A stretch of 64,000 nt of DNA, taken from the NCBI RefSeq assembly GCF_025628895.1, contig NZ_JAOTJC010000008.1, positions 369,315-433,314 on the forward strand, in the 5' to 3' direction. The notes under the pieces are model-generated. The model was not told where the DNA came from, ran no database searches, and saw only the letters and a list, made by a program, of their open reading frames with translations. Each line of letters opens with the position of its first letter. The stretch's first letter is position 1. This DNA is from Alteromonas salexigens (GTDB lineage: Bacteria; Pseudomonadota; Gammaproteobacteria; Enterobacterales; Alteromonadaceae). Of the stretch, positions 18,713-29,381 are shown one piece after another. A program made the position numbers and the translations under genes.

Positions 18713-20865
18713 TGACGCAGGACGTAACGACAGACAATGGCGCCGCTGACTCAGGCGCCTTTACGCTGACCCGCCAGGATAACGGTGTGGCCATTCTGAC
18801 TATGGACGTACCGAATGAGTCCATGAATACGCTGAAAGCCGAATTTGGTGACGAAATTTCGGCCATGCTGGATGAGATCGAAGCGGATCCAGGTATTAAA
18901 GGTGTGGTGCTGGCCAGTGGCAAACCTTCATCGTTTGTTGCCGGTGCGGATATCAGCATGCTTGCAGCCTGTGAAACCGAAGCTGACGCGCGTGCGTTGG
19001 CCACCGGTGGCCAGGAAGTGTTTGATCGTATCGAGCGTATGCGCCCTACCTTTGTTGCCGCTATCCATGGTGCTGCGTTAGGTGGCGGACTGGAGCTGGC
19101 GCTGGCGTGTCATTACCGAGTGTGTACGGACGACCAGTCCACGCAGTTAGGTCTTCCTGAAGTACAACTCGGGTTGTTACCGGGAAGTGGCGGCACCCAG
19201 CGTCTGCCACGCCTGATTGGCATTCAGCAGGCTATGAAAATGATGCTGACCGGCTCCCCGGCACGGGCAAAGCAAGCGAAAAAGTATGGCATTGTCGATG
19301 ATATGGTGCCACAAAGTGTGCTGATGGAAGTTGCTGAAACCTATGCGTTAAAAGGCAAGCCTGCCCGCGAAAAACCGCAGCGTAGTCTGATGAATAAAGC
19401 CCTGGAGCTGACCGGACCGGGCAAGAAGATGCTGTTTAAAAAGGCGCGGGAACAAACGCTGTCTAAAACCAAAGGCAATTATCCGGCTCCAGGCTATATC
19501 ATTGATGTTATTGAAACCGGCATGAACGAAGGCATGCAAGCCGGATTACGGGCTGAGGCAGATGCGTTTGGTAAACTGGTGATGACGCCCGAGTCCTACC
19601 AGCTACGTCAGATTTTCTTTGCGACCACGCAGATGAAAAAAGAAAACGGTGTGGAAGGTGTCGCCCCTCAGTCAGTGAACAAGGTGGGCGTCCTGGGTGG
19701 TGGTCTGATGGGCGGCGGGATCGCCTATGTTACTGCCACCAAAGCTGGCAAACCGGTGCGTATCAAAGACGTCCGTCCTGAGGGCATCGCCAATGCCATG
19801 AAGTACAGCTATGACCTGCTGAACAAGAAAGTGAAAAAGCGTTTCATGCGCAAAACTGAAATGCAAAAGCAGATGTCGTTGCTTACCGGCTCACTGGACT
19901 ATAACGGTTTCCAGGATGCTGACATTGTGGTGGAAGCGGTGTTCGAAGATGTTGATTTAAAGCAGCGCATGGTGGCAGACATTGAAAGCCACTGTCATGA
20001 GGGGACCATCTTTGCGTCCAACACCTCATCGATACCTATTACCCAGATTGCTGCGAAAGCCAATCGTCCTGAGCAGGTCATTGGTCTGCACTATTTCTCG
20101 CCCGTAGACAAAATGCCGCTGGCGGAAGTCATCGCCCATGCAGAGACCTCTGACAGCACTATCTCAACCACTGTGGAGTTTGCCAAGAAGCAAGGTAAAA
20201 CGCCGGTGGTGGTAAAAGACGGGGCGGGTTTCTATGTTAACCGTATATTAGCGCCTTACATGAATGAAGCGGCTAACCTTATCCTTGCCGGCGAGCCTGT
20301 GGATCATATCGATAAGTCACTGGTGAAGTTTGGCTTCCCGGTGGGACCGGTGAAGTTGCTGGATGAGGTGGGCATTGATGTAGGCACGAAAATCATTCCG
20401 TTCCTGGTGGATGAGTTTGGGGAGCGCTTTACCGCGCCACCGGCATTTGACAAAGTTCTGGCCGACGGGCGTAAGGGTAAGAAAAACAAGAAAGGCTTCT
20501 ACCTCTACGAAAGTAAAAATCCGGGCAAAGAAGTGGATGACACGATTTACGCGCTATTGGGGTTAACCCCGTCGGTGTCGCGAAGTGAGCGCGACATCGC
20601 TGAGCGTTGCGTACTGATGATGCTGAATGAAGCCGCACGCTGCCTGGATGAAGGGGTGATTCGAAGTGCCCGCGACGGAGATATTGGCGCTATCTTTGGC
20701 ATTGGCTTCCCGCCGTTCTTGGGTGGTCCGTTCCGTTATATGGATACCCTAGGTGTGAGTCACGTAGTCGAGCGTCTGCGCCATTATGAACAGGAAGTAG
20801 GTGAGAAGTTTGCTCCTGCTGATGTGTTAATTAAGATGGCAGAAAATGATCAGTCGTTTTATTAA
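18712..20865 (+). CDS. fadJ: Fatty acid oxidation complex alpha subunit FadJ
   Basis: 717 residues. The N-terminal crotonase (enoyl-CoA hydratase) domain has oxyanion loop 'GAALGGG' (120-126) and catalytic glutamates corresponding to E128 and E150. The central 3-hydroxyacyl-CoA dehydrogenase domain begins with NAD motif '[11 protein letters not shown]' near 328, followed by '[15 protein letters not shown]' with the catalytic His. C-terminal HAD domains follow. The start overlaps the fadI stop (TAATG). Length and the fadI partner point to FadJ rather than FadB. Confidence 0.95.
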   Translation: MTQDVTTDNGAADSGAFTLTRQDNGVAILTMDVPNESMNTLKAEFGDEISAMLDEIEADPGIKGVVLASGKPSSFVAGADISMLAACETEADARALATGGQEVFDRIERMRPTFVAAIHGAALGGGLELALACHYRVCTDDQSTQLGLPEVQLGLLPGSGGTQRLPRLIGIQQAMKMMLTGSPARAKQAKKYGIVDDMVPQSVLMEVAETYALKGKPAREKPQRSLMNKALELTGPGKKMLFKKAREQTLSKTKGNYPAPGYIIDVIETGMNEGMQAGLRAEADAFGKLVMTPESYQLRQIFFATTQMKKENGVEGVAPQSVNKVGVLGGGLMGGGIAYVTATKAGKPVRIKDVRPEGIANAMKYSYDLLNKKVKKRFMRKTEMQKQMSLLTGSLDYNGFQDADIVVEAVFEDVDLKQRMVADIESHCHEGTIFASNTSSIPITQIAAKANRPEQVIGLHYFSPVDKMPLAEVIAHAETSDSTISTTVEFAKKQGKTPVVVKDGAGFYVNRILAPYMNEAANLILAGEPVDHIDKSLVKFGFPVGPVKLLDEVGIDVGTKIIPFLVDEFGERFTAPPAFDKVLADGRKGKKNKKGFYLYESKNPGKEVDDTIYALLGLTPSVSRSERDIAERCVLMMLNEAARCLDEGVIRSARDGDIGAIFGIGFPPFLGGPFRYMDTLGVSHVVERLRHYEQEVGEKFAPADVLIKMAENDQSFY

Positions 20866-20886
20866 ACTGTAAGGACTATGTAAAAG

Positions 20887-20909
20887 AGCCGGCTTGCGCC
20901 GGCTTTTTT
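20887..20909 (+). terminator. Terminator of fadIJ
   Basis: The 7-bp stem agccggc / gccggct (20887-20904) has loop ttgc and is followed by six T. It lies 21 nt after the fadJ stop. Confidence 0.95.
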
Positions 20910-21030
20910 GTATAAAAAACAAATTGCTGCTGGTTTAATAAGCATAGATCCGTACAATCGCTGGTCGAAAATTCCAGAGCGGTCAATTTATTGACAAAAA
21001 GTATTACTACGTAGGTGAGGGAGGCGGATT

Positions 21031-21228
21031 GTGCTGGTGTATTTTGCGGTTACGCTATTAAGCAGTGTGTTTTTCTATATTGAGGCATTGAAGTGCGGTA
21101 TGAACGCCCGTGTATGGGGGCTGGCTGCGTGCGCTCTGGGTCCGGCTCTGCTGCCCCTGTTTACTATCCAGCGACATATCCTGTGGCGTCGGGACAGTGG
21201 GTTTAATAACCTGTACCTGAAAGCCTGA
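21031..21228 (+). CDS. Small predicted membrane protein (GTG start)
   Basis: 65 residues from GTG 21031, preceded by the strong ribosome site GGGAGGCGG. Two hydrophobic segments are visible (about 2-17 'LVYFAVTLLSSVFFYI' and 29-46 'GLAACALGPALLPLF'), then a basic tail 'RHILWRR'. I do not recognise a named family. It stands between the fadIJ terminator and its own terminator, so it is an independent unit. An inner-membrane location is predicted; the function is unknown. Confidence 0.6.
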   Translation: MLVYFAVTLLSSVFFYIEALKCGMNARVWGLAACALGPALLPLFTIQRHILWRRDSGFNNLYLKA

Positions 21229-21256
21229 AGGGGCCTGGACTGGTTTTTCAGATATA

Positions 21257-21284
21257 AAAAAAGAGAGCAGAGGCTCTCTTTTTG
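21257..21284. terminator. Bidirectional terminator
   Basis: The stem aagagagc (21261-21268) / gctctctt (21273-21280) has loop agag, with A run before and T run after. It can end both the plus-strand 65-residue gene and the converging 54-residue gene. Confidence 0.9.
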
Positions 21285-21306
21285 TAGCAATTCTTAAGCA
21301 AGCTTC

Positions 21307-21471
21307 TTATAGCCCTGCGCCAAGTCCATTACCTGTTTTAGGACGGTAAGTTTGCGGCTGGGTAACCACTTCCTTCTGGTTAGAAGGTGCTTTGTCGGCA
21401 CTTTCCTGCTTTTCCGTAGCAACCGGTGTTGTTGTAGATAGGGCAACTGCAACTGCGTATGCTTTCAACAT
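21307..21471 (-). CDS. Small hypothetical protein, possibly exported
   Basis: 54 residues, MLKAYAVAVALSTTTPVATE at the N-terminus, ending 'YRPKTGNGLGAGL'. The ribosome site AGAGGA lies 8 nt before the ATG, and the bidirectional terminator follows 23 nt after the stop, so this is a complete transcription unit. The N-terminal ~18 residues are short and apolar, resembling a weak signal peptide; the mature part is hydrophilic, rich in Lys/Gln/Thr/Pro. I do not recognise a family. Confidence 0.6.
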   Translation of the reverse strand: MLKAYAVAVALSTTTPVATEKQESADKAPSNQKEVVTQPQTYRPKTGNGLGAGL

Positions 21472-21622
21472 AACTCATTCCTCTGATTCATTATTTTTGT
21501 GAACAAAACAAACAAAACCGACTGTCAAGGTAGTTGCCGGTCAATCAGATTAATGCGAGAGTTGTGCCAGTTTTATAAATCCTTTATTTTACAAGTGGTT
21601 ATATTTTTACGTCAAAAAACCG

Positions 21623-24600
21623 TCACGCGTTGGAGTGACTAATTAAATGGTGCAGTTTCTGGTTTTCGCGTAACAGCTTTTCAAACCGTTCTGCATTCAA
21701 GGGCTTACTGTACAAGTAGCCCTGCAGCATTTCACAGTCGTAGCGACGCAGAATACTTAGCTGACTTTCTTCTTCCACCCCTTCTGCGACCACTTTTAGT
21801 CCCAGGTTATGGGCAATGCTGATGATGGCGGCAGCCATATGCCGGTCTACACTGCTCTTGGCAATATCATCTATAAACGCTTTATCAATTTTCAGCGTGT
21901 TGAGTGGGAAGCGTTTCAGATAAGCCAGCGAGGAATAACCCGTACCAAAGTCATCCAGAGCCAGATGGATCCCGCGCTCACGGAGGCGTTCCATCATCCG
22001 CAGGCCGGCTTCCGGGTTTTCCATCAGGGTGCCTTCGGTAATTTCACATTCCAAATGAAGGGGAGAAAGTCCCACATCGTTCAGAATTTTATCTATGCGG
22101 TCGTCCAGGTCAGGTAATTCAAACTGCTTCACTGAAATGTTCACGGCTACCCGGCCGCTGAAGAGCCCTTCGTTTACCCATCGTTTGGTGTCGGCCAGCG
22201 ACTTCCGTAGTACCTGCTCACCAATTTCAATGATCTGGCCAGTTTGTTCCGCCAGCGGAATAAACTGGCCGGGGCTGACAATGCCTTTATGCGGGTGTTC
22301 GAAACGCACCAGCGCTTCCATACTCACCAGCCGGCCGGAGGCAATGTCTACCTTTGGCTGGTAATACACCGTAAACAGGTCGTCTTTTATGCCCTGGCGG
22401 ATCAGGTTTTCAATTTGCAGTTGGCGTACCGCATTCTGGTTCATCTCACCGCTAAAGAACTGGTAGCTGTTACCACCGTTGTTTTTAGCGAAGTACATGG
22501 CCGTGTCGGCGTTTTTCAGCATCTCCTGAGGGGTAGTGCCGTCATCAGGATAGAAAGCGATACCGACACTGGCGCCCAGTACAAATTCCTGCTTATTAAT
22601 AATGAATGGCCGCGAAAGATTATCAAGCACACTTTGGGCGTAATGGGTGACGGTATGAATGTCAGTGTGATCTTCCATCAGTACACTGAACTCATCGCCG
22701 CCCAGGCGGTAACAGGTTGCATCCTTGCCGGTAATTCGTTGCAGGCGCTTGGCAATTTGTTTTATCAGAATATCGCCGGTCTGGTGACCAAGGGAGTCAT
22801 TAATCTTTTTGAAGTTATCCATATCCAGACAAATCAGGGTATGGGGCACTGCCTTGCGCACCAGGTTGCGGTGACTGGCCTGGAAAAATGACCGGTTTGG
22901 TAACTCAGTCAGCGGGTCGGTATTGGCCAGTTTCAGCAGTTCTTTTTCAGTGCTCTTACGGGAGGTGATATCAGAGAAAACGCCCACGAAGTGGCTTATC
23001 TTGCCGTCCTCATCGTGAACCGCGTCAATATTCAGCTCCATCTCATACCGCTCACCATTGATCCGGGTCGACTCAACTTCACCTGACCAGTTGCCTTTCG
23101 AGCGTAAAGTTTTCTTAATTTCTTCGGTAAATGCTTCCGGGTACTGGTGGAAGTACAGGTACGAAGCCAGCGCCTGGTCACGGGTCTCACCGGTATATTT
23201 ACAATATGCATTGTTAATAGAAATAAACCGGAACTGGGTATCGGTAATAAACACGCCCTCTGAAATATTTTCGATAGAGCGCTTAAACAGATTTAGTTGC
23301 TCCTCGGCTTCTTTCAGGTGATGGATATTCTTAAGGGTGCCGGTCATCCGTACAGGCTGATTATTGTGATCACGCTGTACCACTTTGCCGCGGTCAAGGA
23401 TCCATATCCATTTATTCTTAAACGTACGGGCACGATAGGCCAGCTCGAAGAACTCTGACTTACCGTCAAGGTGCGCCTGCAGCGCTTCCTTTACTCTTAC
23501 CATGTCGTTCGGGTGGATATTGGCATCGTAAGACGAGTGGGTGCGAATATCATCCTGCGGAAAATCCAGGGTTCCCCAGGTGTTTGCGCGGTAAACCTGA
23601 CCGCGATACACATCCCAGTCCCACAATTCGTCACCGGAGCTCCACAGAGTGAGTTTCAACCGTTCTTCAGATTCATAAATGGCCTGTTGATTAGCCTTAC
23701 GAATTTGATACTGGCGAATAATAAATACCAGCACAACGGTTAAGATAAGCGCATAAAAGCCCAGCGCTACCGAGTGCAGCCATGGCGGACGGGCCACCTT
23801 AATGGCCAACTGACGGCTGTCAGACCATTGTTTTCCCGACTCTCTGGCCTGCACTTCGAACACATGCTGGCCGAATGACACATTGTTGAACTGTGCGGTG
23901 CGGTTATTTTCCGCGTTGGTCCATTCGTCGTCGTAGCCGGATAACCGGTAGCGGTACTGTACCGATTCCGGCGACAGTGGGTTGATAAGGCCAAAAGTCA
24001 CGCTGAATTTTGACTCTTCATAGGCCAGACTGAGGTTGTTTTTATAGGTGATGTTGGTGATGGCATCAGCGGCCTGTTGCGTTTCCTTGTCAACAGTAAT
24101 AGAGCTCGTGTCTGGTGAGCCGCTGTTGTCTCTGTTTCTGCCAAATACTTTGAAGTCGAGTAACTGGGGAGGGCGGGTAGGTTCAGCCTGAGCATCATTC
24201 CCATTAAGCTGCCGATCGATGATGATACTGTTAAAACCCAGTTCGCCACCAAAAATCAGTTCGCTGTCGTTCGCTTTTAACACCGCATCTTCATTCAGCG
24301 GATTGAAGTTCAGCTGAACGTTGCTGATGGTATCCACCACATTCAGGGTATTCAGGTCAACCGTATGGACCCCCTGACTGTCGGCGTACCAGATAAAATT
24401 ATCCACCCCTATCGTTGAGAAGATAAACCCACCTTCATTGCGCTGTTGCTTGTGGAGGATCTGCAGGGTACGTTTATCCAGTTTTAGGACGCCGTCAGAC
24501 CGGGTGGTAACCCAGTAGTTGCTGCTGGTTTCATACACACCTATCGCCCGGGACATAAAGCCGTCTCTGGCGTTCAGGCTCTTGACGATCTGCCCGGTAG

Positions 24601-26215
24601 CCAGGCTCAGAAGATGAATCCCGTTAGCGCTGGTCAGCCACAAGCGGTTATTGCCGTCCAGAAAAATAGGAATTAAATACTCACCACTTTCAAGGCCTTT
24701 TGTCTGGCTAAGGTTATATATTTTGAAGAAAGGGTCGTCGCCGCCGGTCGCCAGGTAGTCTTTTAACAAATTCGTTCTTACGGATGCCAGTTGGTTATCA
24801 TCCCTGACCAGCCATAAACGCTTGTTGCCAAAATAGAGTCGATCGAAAAGCTCGTCTTTATAGAAAGTTGCCAGACGCTTGATGGTGTTGTCGTGAAACT
24901 CATAAGCAAGTAAACCATTCGAGGAGGCAATCCAAAACACACCATATTCGTCAATAATAACGTCCCAGAAACTGACGCCACTGTCGGCCAGTGAAGTTAG
25001 ATAATATTGGATATCACCGGTTTGTTTATTGTAGCTGCCCAGGCCTTGCTCCTGGGTAACGAACCAGATATTGCCTTCAGTATCCTTATCCAACCCCCAC
25101 ACGGTGGCATTTTTGGCGGTATTCTGAAAATCGCCGATATTCGAGATGAGCTTTTGGTTTCTTTGTTCCGGGTGATAGCGAAATGCGCCGTTTAATGACC
25201 CTAACCATAGTCCGCCTGCTGAATCAGGTACTAACGTTGAGATTGTACGTTCAGTTAAGCCTGTAATATCAGCGAGATCAGGACCTATATGGTCCAGCTC
25301 AGCGATTACCGGCCCTTGTTCGCCGGTGGTCGTAGTAAGCACGAACAGCCCGCTGTCGGTACCCAGCCAGACTTTATCGTTATATTCCTTTATTGCATAT
25401 ATTTTAACTGTGTCTGACAGACCCAGTGAGGTTTTATCAAAGCGGGCTATTGTCGCTCCATTGGCACCCAGCACGGTAATGCCCTGATCGGTACCCAGCC
25501 AGTATTCTCCGTTAATCACAGCAATATCATACATGGCTGACGATTCGAGACTGATGCCCCAGGGGTTGACTTTATCCAGCGGATATAAGGTCTTGTCCGT
25601 TTTTGAGTACAGATAACCCACATGGTCTATGGAGCCTATCCAGGTGCGGTTAGGTTCATCCAGCAAGGTGCGGGTGCCTTCGGCGACACGGATATTGTTG
25701 TTCAGCACTTGAATGGCGTTGGTAGCCACGTCAACCCGGTAAATGGTGTTGTTACTGTCCGCTATCAACACGTCTCCGTCGTGGGTGTTGCTAATAGCAA
25801 ATATAAAACCGGAGCGCAGTGCCGAATTGGATTCGTTAAATACCTTAAAGTTATCCGTTTCGGGAATATAGCGGGCGAGGCCGGAATAGGTGCCCACCCA
25901 GAGGTTGCCACCGTTATCCACATGTAATGATTTAATCAGGCCGGAGGGAAGTGAATTACTGTCAGTGTCTGAGGGATGATATTGCACCATGTCGTAACCG
26001 GAATAGCGGTTCAGACCATTCATGGTGGCTATCCAGATGTAGCCTTTAGGGTCTTCGGCAATATCAAACACCAGTCCGTCTGACAGGCCGCCACGTTGGC
26101 TGACTTCACTGAACTGATAATCTGTGATTTCTGCAGCATAGCCAGAAACTGACCCTAAACTACTGCTAGCAAAAAGAACTACTATGAACGAAAAAAAGAG
26201 TGTTGTGCGCACCAA
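21623..26215 (-). CDS. Beta-propeller/Y_Y_Y/PAS/GGDEF/EAL signalling protein
   Basis: 1530 residues. After a signal peptide (about 1-28) come many two-component-regulator propeller repeats of the type 'DNGGNLWVGTYSGLARY' (about 40-640), a Y_Y_Y domain (about 735-805), one membrane helix (about 812-832), two PAS domains (about 850-1090), a GGDEF domain with intact G1172-G-D-E-F and an EAL domain with E1300-A-L, 'DDFGTGYSSL' and 'KVVAEGVE'. Both enzyme motifs are complete, so it may make and degrade cyclic di-GMP under control of a periplasmic ligand. The propeller/Y_Y_Y sensor usually precedes a histidine kinase or HTH output; here it feeds c-di-GMP. Monocistronic. Confidence 0.93.
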   Translation of the reverse strand: MVRTTLFFSFIVVLFASSSLGSVSGYAAEITDYQFSEVSQRGGLSDGLVFDIAEDPKGYIWIATMNGLNRYSGYDMVQYHPSDTDSNSLPSGLIKSLHVDNGGNLWVGTYSGLARYIPETDNFKVFNESNSALRSGFIFAISNTHDGDVLIADSNNTIYRVDVATNAIQVLNNNIRVAEGTRTLLDEPNRTWIGSIDHVGYLYSKTDKTLYPLDKVNPWGISLESSAMYDIAVINGEYWLGTDQGITVLGANGATIARFDKTSLGLSDTVKIYAIKEYNDKVWLGTDSGLFVLTTTTGEQGPVIAELDHIGPDLADITGLTERTISTLVPDSAGGLWLGSLNGAFRYHPEQRNQKLISNIGDFQNTAKNATVWGLDKDTEGNIWFVTQEQGLGSYNKQTGDIQYYLTSLADSGVSFWDVIIDEYGVFWIASSNGLLAYEFHDNTIKRLATFYKDELFDRLYFGNKRLWLVRDDNQLASVRTNLLKDYLATGGDDPFFKIYNLSQTKGLESGEYLIPIFLDGNNRLWLTSANGIHLLSLATGQIVKSLNARDGFMSRAIGVYETSSNYWVTTRSDGVLKLDKRTLQILHKQQRNEGGFIFSTIGVDNFIWYADSQGVHTVDLNTLNVVDTISNVQLNFNPLNEDAVLKANDSELIFGGELGFNSIIIDRQLNGNDAQAEPTRPPQLLDFKVFGRNRDNSGSPDTSSITVDKETQQAADAITNITYKNNLSLAYEESKFSVTFGLINPLSPESVQYRYRLSGYDDEWTNAENNRTAQFNNVSFGQHVFEVQARESGKQWSDSRQLAIKVARPPWLHSVALGFYALILTVVLVFIIRQYQIRKANQQAIYESEERLKLTLWSSGDELWDWDVYRGQVYRANTWGTLDFPQDDIRTHSSYDANIHPNDMVRVKEALQAHLDGKSEFFELAYRARTFKNKWIWILDRGKVVQRDHNNQPVRMTGTLKNIHHLKEAEEQLNLFKRSIENISEGVFITDTQFRFISINNAYCKYTGETRDQALASYLYFHQYPEAFTEEIKKTLRSKGNWSGEVESTRINGERYEMELNIDAVHDEDGKISHFVGVFSDITSRKSTEKELLKLANTDPLTELPNRSFFQASHRNLVRKAVPHTLICLDMDNFKKINDSLGHQTGDILIKQIAKRLQRITGKDATCYRLGGDEFSVLMEDHTDIHTVTHYAQSVLDNLSRPFIINKQEFVLGASVGIAFYPDDGTTPQEMLKNADTAMYFAKNNGGNSYQFFSGEMNQNAVRQLQIENLIRQGIKDDLFTVYYQPKVDIASGRLVSMEALVRFEHPHKGIVSPGQFIPLAEQTGQIIEIGEQVLRKSLADTKRWVNEGLFSGRVAVNISVKQFELPDLDDRIDKILNDVGLSPLHLECEITEGTLMENPEAGLRMMERLRERGIHLALDDFGTGYSSLAYLKRFPLNTLKIDKAFIDDIAKSSVDRHMAAAIISIAHNLGLKVVAEGVEEESQLSILRRYDCEMLQGYLYSKPLNAERFEKLLRENQKLHHLISHSNA

Positions 26216-26460
26216 TACACCTTTGGCATAAACGCCTTGTTTTTATAATTTGTTTTTATCGGCTGCATCCTTTCAGACCGGATGCACCAATATGCCCAAT
26301 TCACGCGACTGCCACAAGGACTTTTTGGTTCTGCTAGCACGTAAAATCAGCACAAATTTATCGTGTACTATGTTACGGGTAAACAGGATGTCACTGTACA
26401 TGGCTAACGTGTCGAAACACATTAGACCTATGGGGAAAATCGGCTGAAAACCGAAAAAGT

Positions 26461-29211
26461 TTAGCTAAAATACGGCGAACTGCGTTTAAATTCAGCAATA
26501 TCCGTTATTGTGTCTTCAGGCGGAGTATCTAGACCAGAGAACTTGCCATGGGCGTAAAGCACCAGCTCACCGTACAGCGTTCGGTCTGCCAGGCGAGCGG
26601 CAAAGTCCTGAATTGCTTCAAAGGTAATGTTATTGATACATTCTGCCAGCCTGACGTTGCGGTTAAACTCGAGGTCCTTAGTCCCCAGGCTCACCCATAA
26701 ACGTTGCGACTTCATCGCCAGCGACATGTCCCGTTCATCAAGCTGCTTCAACAGGTTTTGTTTGATGGTGGGCCAGTAGTACCGATAAAAATCTATTTCT
26801 TTTAATTGCTGGTACAGAAATTCAGTCATGGCAGAGAGTAGTTGCTCAGGACCGTGGGTGGGACTTTGTACATAAAAGGCCACACCGGGATGCTGGTTGT
26901 GGGGAACGTAGCCGGTCCCTACCACATACCCAAGTTGCTGTTCAGTGCGCAATGCATTGAAAAACGGCGCGGCCAGCATCTGCTCCAGGACCATGCACAT
27001 GGCACTGTCCGGCAAACTGGCGCTGGGCGACTGCAGGTACAGTACCACCGCAGCATCACTGTGCTCGCTCGGCACCTGATGATAGAGAGTTCGGCCTACC
27101 GGCAATTGGGAAACAGCACGTGAAATAGCGTCACCGGTGGCATTCGGGCATCGATTGCGTACCAGCTCGGTAAGCTCCCGTGCCTGTTCGCTGCCCCAGT
27201 TCCCATGCATGAACCCTTCAACGAAATACTCGCTGAAAGCGGCTTCACGTAAGCATTCCATCTCCGAAAAAGTACAGGCGTTAACAGCATTCAGTAACTC
27301 TGCGGGTGCCTGGGTATTGCGCTGCACTAACACACTTAAACGTGAAAACAGACGGTTAGTGGGCTTATTTAGCAAAGAGTTTTGTAACGCTTGCTGCTGC
27401 ATACTCTTACTGTTCTCAAACGCCCGTTCGCTTAGCCGGTATGTCAGAATCGCATCAATTAACTGCTCTGCCAGCAACATTTGCTGGTTAGTGAACCCTC
27501 GTGTATGCAGTGTCAGGCCAGCCTGGTGGCCATAAATGCGATAGTGAAGGCCAGCAATTTCAGCGCGATAATACCGGGATTGTAAGTAGTCGTTAAGTGC
27601 GCCAATCCAGATTCGCTTAGCAGCCACAGCAGCCAGCGGGTCAGCAAACGCCGGTATTTCAAATGACAAATAAATATCGCCCTTCGGGCTGTGAAACTGA
27701 TGATCCTGTGCATACCAAATACACATACCAGGCTCATCTGCTACGGCGTGCGGCGTGTCCTTACCTTCTTCCGGGAGTACCAAGTGGTAATCATCGGCAA
27801 GGTAAGGGTTTGGCCCCGGGAGCGCAATGTCTTGTACCGGTCGGGACTTGGCTAAATCGTCGAGCAGGGCAGGGGAGAGCGGAGTAACCCGATATTCGGC
27901 ATCGTAATACGCGCACTGTTTATCCGTGATCACCTCTGGCGCAATCACTTTCACCCGTAGCCGGTCTGGTACAAAATAGCTGAGTGCTTGTTGCAGTAAC
28001 GTCTCGTCATAACTGTCGATGGTGCAGTGCAGCTGCACAATCTCTTCTGGTGAATATAAAAACAGGTGGTGTGCATAGTCGCACGCCACTGATAATGGCC
28101 GCGCACTTTCGTCGTATTGTTGTGCCAGCGCGGTGAGTTGTGCTTTCTCCTGAAATCGCCACGCCGAGCCCACTGATTCCTTTACCAGCGCCAGGCAGCC
28201 AAACAGTGCCCGCAATATTTCACCTTTATGCGCCAGCCCCGCTTTTGTCAGCTGAAAGCTGACATTAAAGTCTTTAAAGTCATCGCCTTCAATGCCGGAA
28301 CCGGCAATCAGATTAGTTACCCAGTTTCGCGCTTTGAGGGCGGCCAGTAAGCTGCCTTCACCCTCGTCCCCCAGCAGATGACTAATATAATTCAGGGGTT
28401 TGGTTTGGAAATCGTTGTGCAGCCCGGGCATAGCAAACGTGACTATCATCCGGCGCGCTTCCTGTAAGGGCCGGATATTAATTTCGATACCGAGTTGGTC
28501 CCGGGTATATAAGTCAGGCCAGTCGTTGGCCGCCAGTTGTCCCGCAGGCAGCGGATTAAACGCACGCTCTACAGCCGGTAGCACCTCTTCCGGCGGCTGT
28601 GGGGTGATAATACACAGTGCCATATTGGCGGCACAGTAATACTGGCGGTGATAGAGCTGCAGCATGCTGTGCAGTTCATCAATATGATGTTGCTGAAACA
28701 GTGCGGCGGTGCCTACTGAGAATTTGCTGAACGGGTGGTGCGGGTTACAGGTTTCTTTATGCACCTGATACAACCTGCGTAAATCGTCCTTACGCTTAAA
28801 CTGAAATTCAGCATCGATAGACTGAATTTCATTCTCGATGGCTTGCTTGTTGAGCAACGGCCGTCGCAGCATATCTGCAAACGCTGGCAGTACTGCAGGC
28901 AAGGCCTCGCCATTACAATGAAAGTGGTAATTGGCGTACTCTGTGCCAGTCCAGGCGTTAAGTGTACCGCCATGTTTTTCCATTAATGAGTTGATGGCGT
29001 TCGGCGCGGGCAGGTGGCGACTGCCCATAAACAGCATATGCTCAAGTAAATGCGCCAGCCCGTGACAATTTTCGGGGTCATAAAAATGGCCGGCCCGCAC
29101 AGCCATTGAGACATAGCTGGCCTCGCCGTCAGGTTGCGGACACAGCATGACCTTCAGACCGTTTTCTAAGGTGATGAACTGCGCGTTTTCAAGTGCTAAT
29201 GATGTTGTCAA
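26461..29211 (-). CDS. M16 (insulinase/pitrilysin) family zinc protease
   Basis: 916 residues. The inverted zinc motif HxxEH is H54-LLE-H58, with the third ligand Glu in the 'ENEIQSIDAEFQ' segment (about 125-136). Four M16-type domains fit the length of pitrilysin/insulin-degrading enzyme. Unlike E. coli PtrA there is no signal peptide, so a cytoplasmic location is likely. It would degrade peptides of limited size in an enclosed chamber. It is monocistronic and divergent from sixA. Confidence 0.9.
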   Translation of the reverse strand: MTTSLALENAQFITLENGLKVMLCPQPDGEASYVSMAVRAGHFYDPENCHGLAHLLEHMLFMGSRHLPAPNAINSLMEKHGGTLNAWTGTEYANYHFHCNGEALPAVLPAFADMLRRPLLNKQAIENEIQSIDAEFQFKRKDDLRRLYQVHKETCNPHHPFSKFSVGTAALFQQHHIDELHSMLQLYHRQYYCAANMALCIITPQPPEEVLPAVERAFNPLPAGQLAANDWPDLYTRDQLGIEINIRPLQEARRMIVTFAMPGLHNDFQTKPLNYISHLLGDEGEGSLLAALKARNWVTNLIAGSGIEGDDFKDFNVSFQLTKAGLAHKGEILRALFGCLALVKESVGSAWRFQEKAQLTALAQQYDESARPLSVACDYAHHLFLYSPEEIVQLHCTIDSYDETLLQQALSYFVPDRLRVKVIAPEVITDKQCAYYDAEYRVTPLSPALLDDLAKSRPVQDIALPGPNPYLADDYHLVLPEEGKDTPHAVADEPGMCIWYAQDHQFHSPKGDIYLSFEIPAFADPLAAVAAKRIWIGALNDYLQSRYYRAEIAGLHYRIYGHQAGLTLHTRGFTNQQMLLAEQLIDAILTYRLSERAFENSKSMQQQALQNSLLNKPTNRLFSRLSVLVQRNTQAPAELLNAVNACTFSEMECLREAAFSEYFVEGFMHGNWGSEQARELTELVRNRCPNATGDAISRAVSQLPVGRTLYHQVPSEHSDAAVVLYLQSPSASLPDSAMCMVLEQMLAAPFFNALRTEQQLGYVVGTGYVPHNQHPGVAFYVQSPTHGPEQLLSAMTEFLYQQLKEIDFYRYYWPTIKQNLLKQLDERDMSLAMKSQRLWVSLGTKDLEFNRNVRLAECINNITFEAIQDFAARLADRTLYGELVLYAHGKFSGLDTPPEDTITDIAEFKRSSPYFS

Positions 29212-29381
29212 AATGCTCTCAGTAGGGTGGTTGGATGCATTTTCTCAGGATGAAATAAGACAACTGCTCCCCTGATCCAGGCGGCTTTACGACTTTATAC
29301 CTAATCTTTATCTTTCAGCTAGGCGCAACGTAATGGGTCTGCTATCGTTACCGTGTCTCATTTCATACTATGCGTTAAGTT

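Noticed and set aside
22244-22891. 215-codon plus-strand frame within the GGDEF/EAL gene
   Set aside because: Shadow of the EAL/GGDEF coding sequence; no recognisable domain.
26250-26447. 65-codon plus-strand frame upstream of the M16 protease and GGDEF genes
   Set aside because: Low-quality composition and no ribosome site; more likely promoter DNA of the GGDEF/EAL gene.
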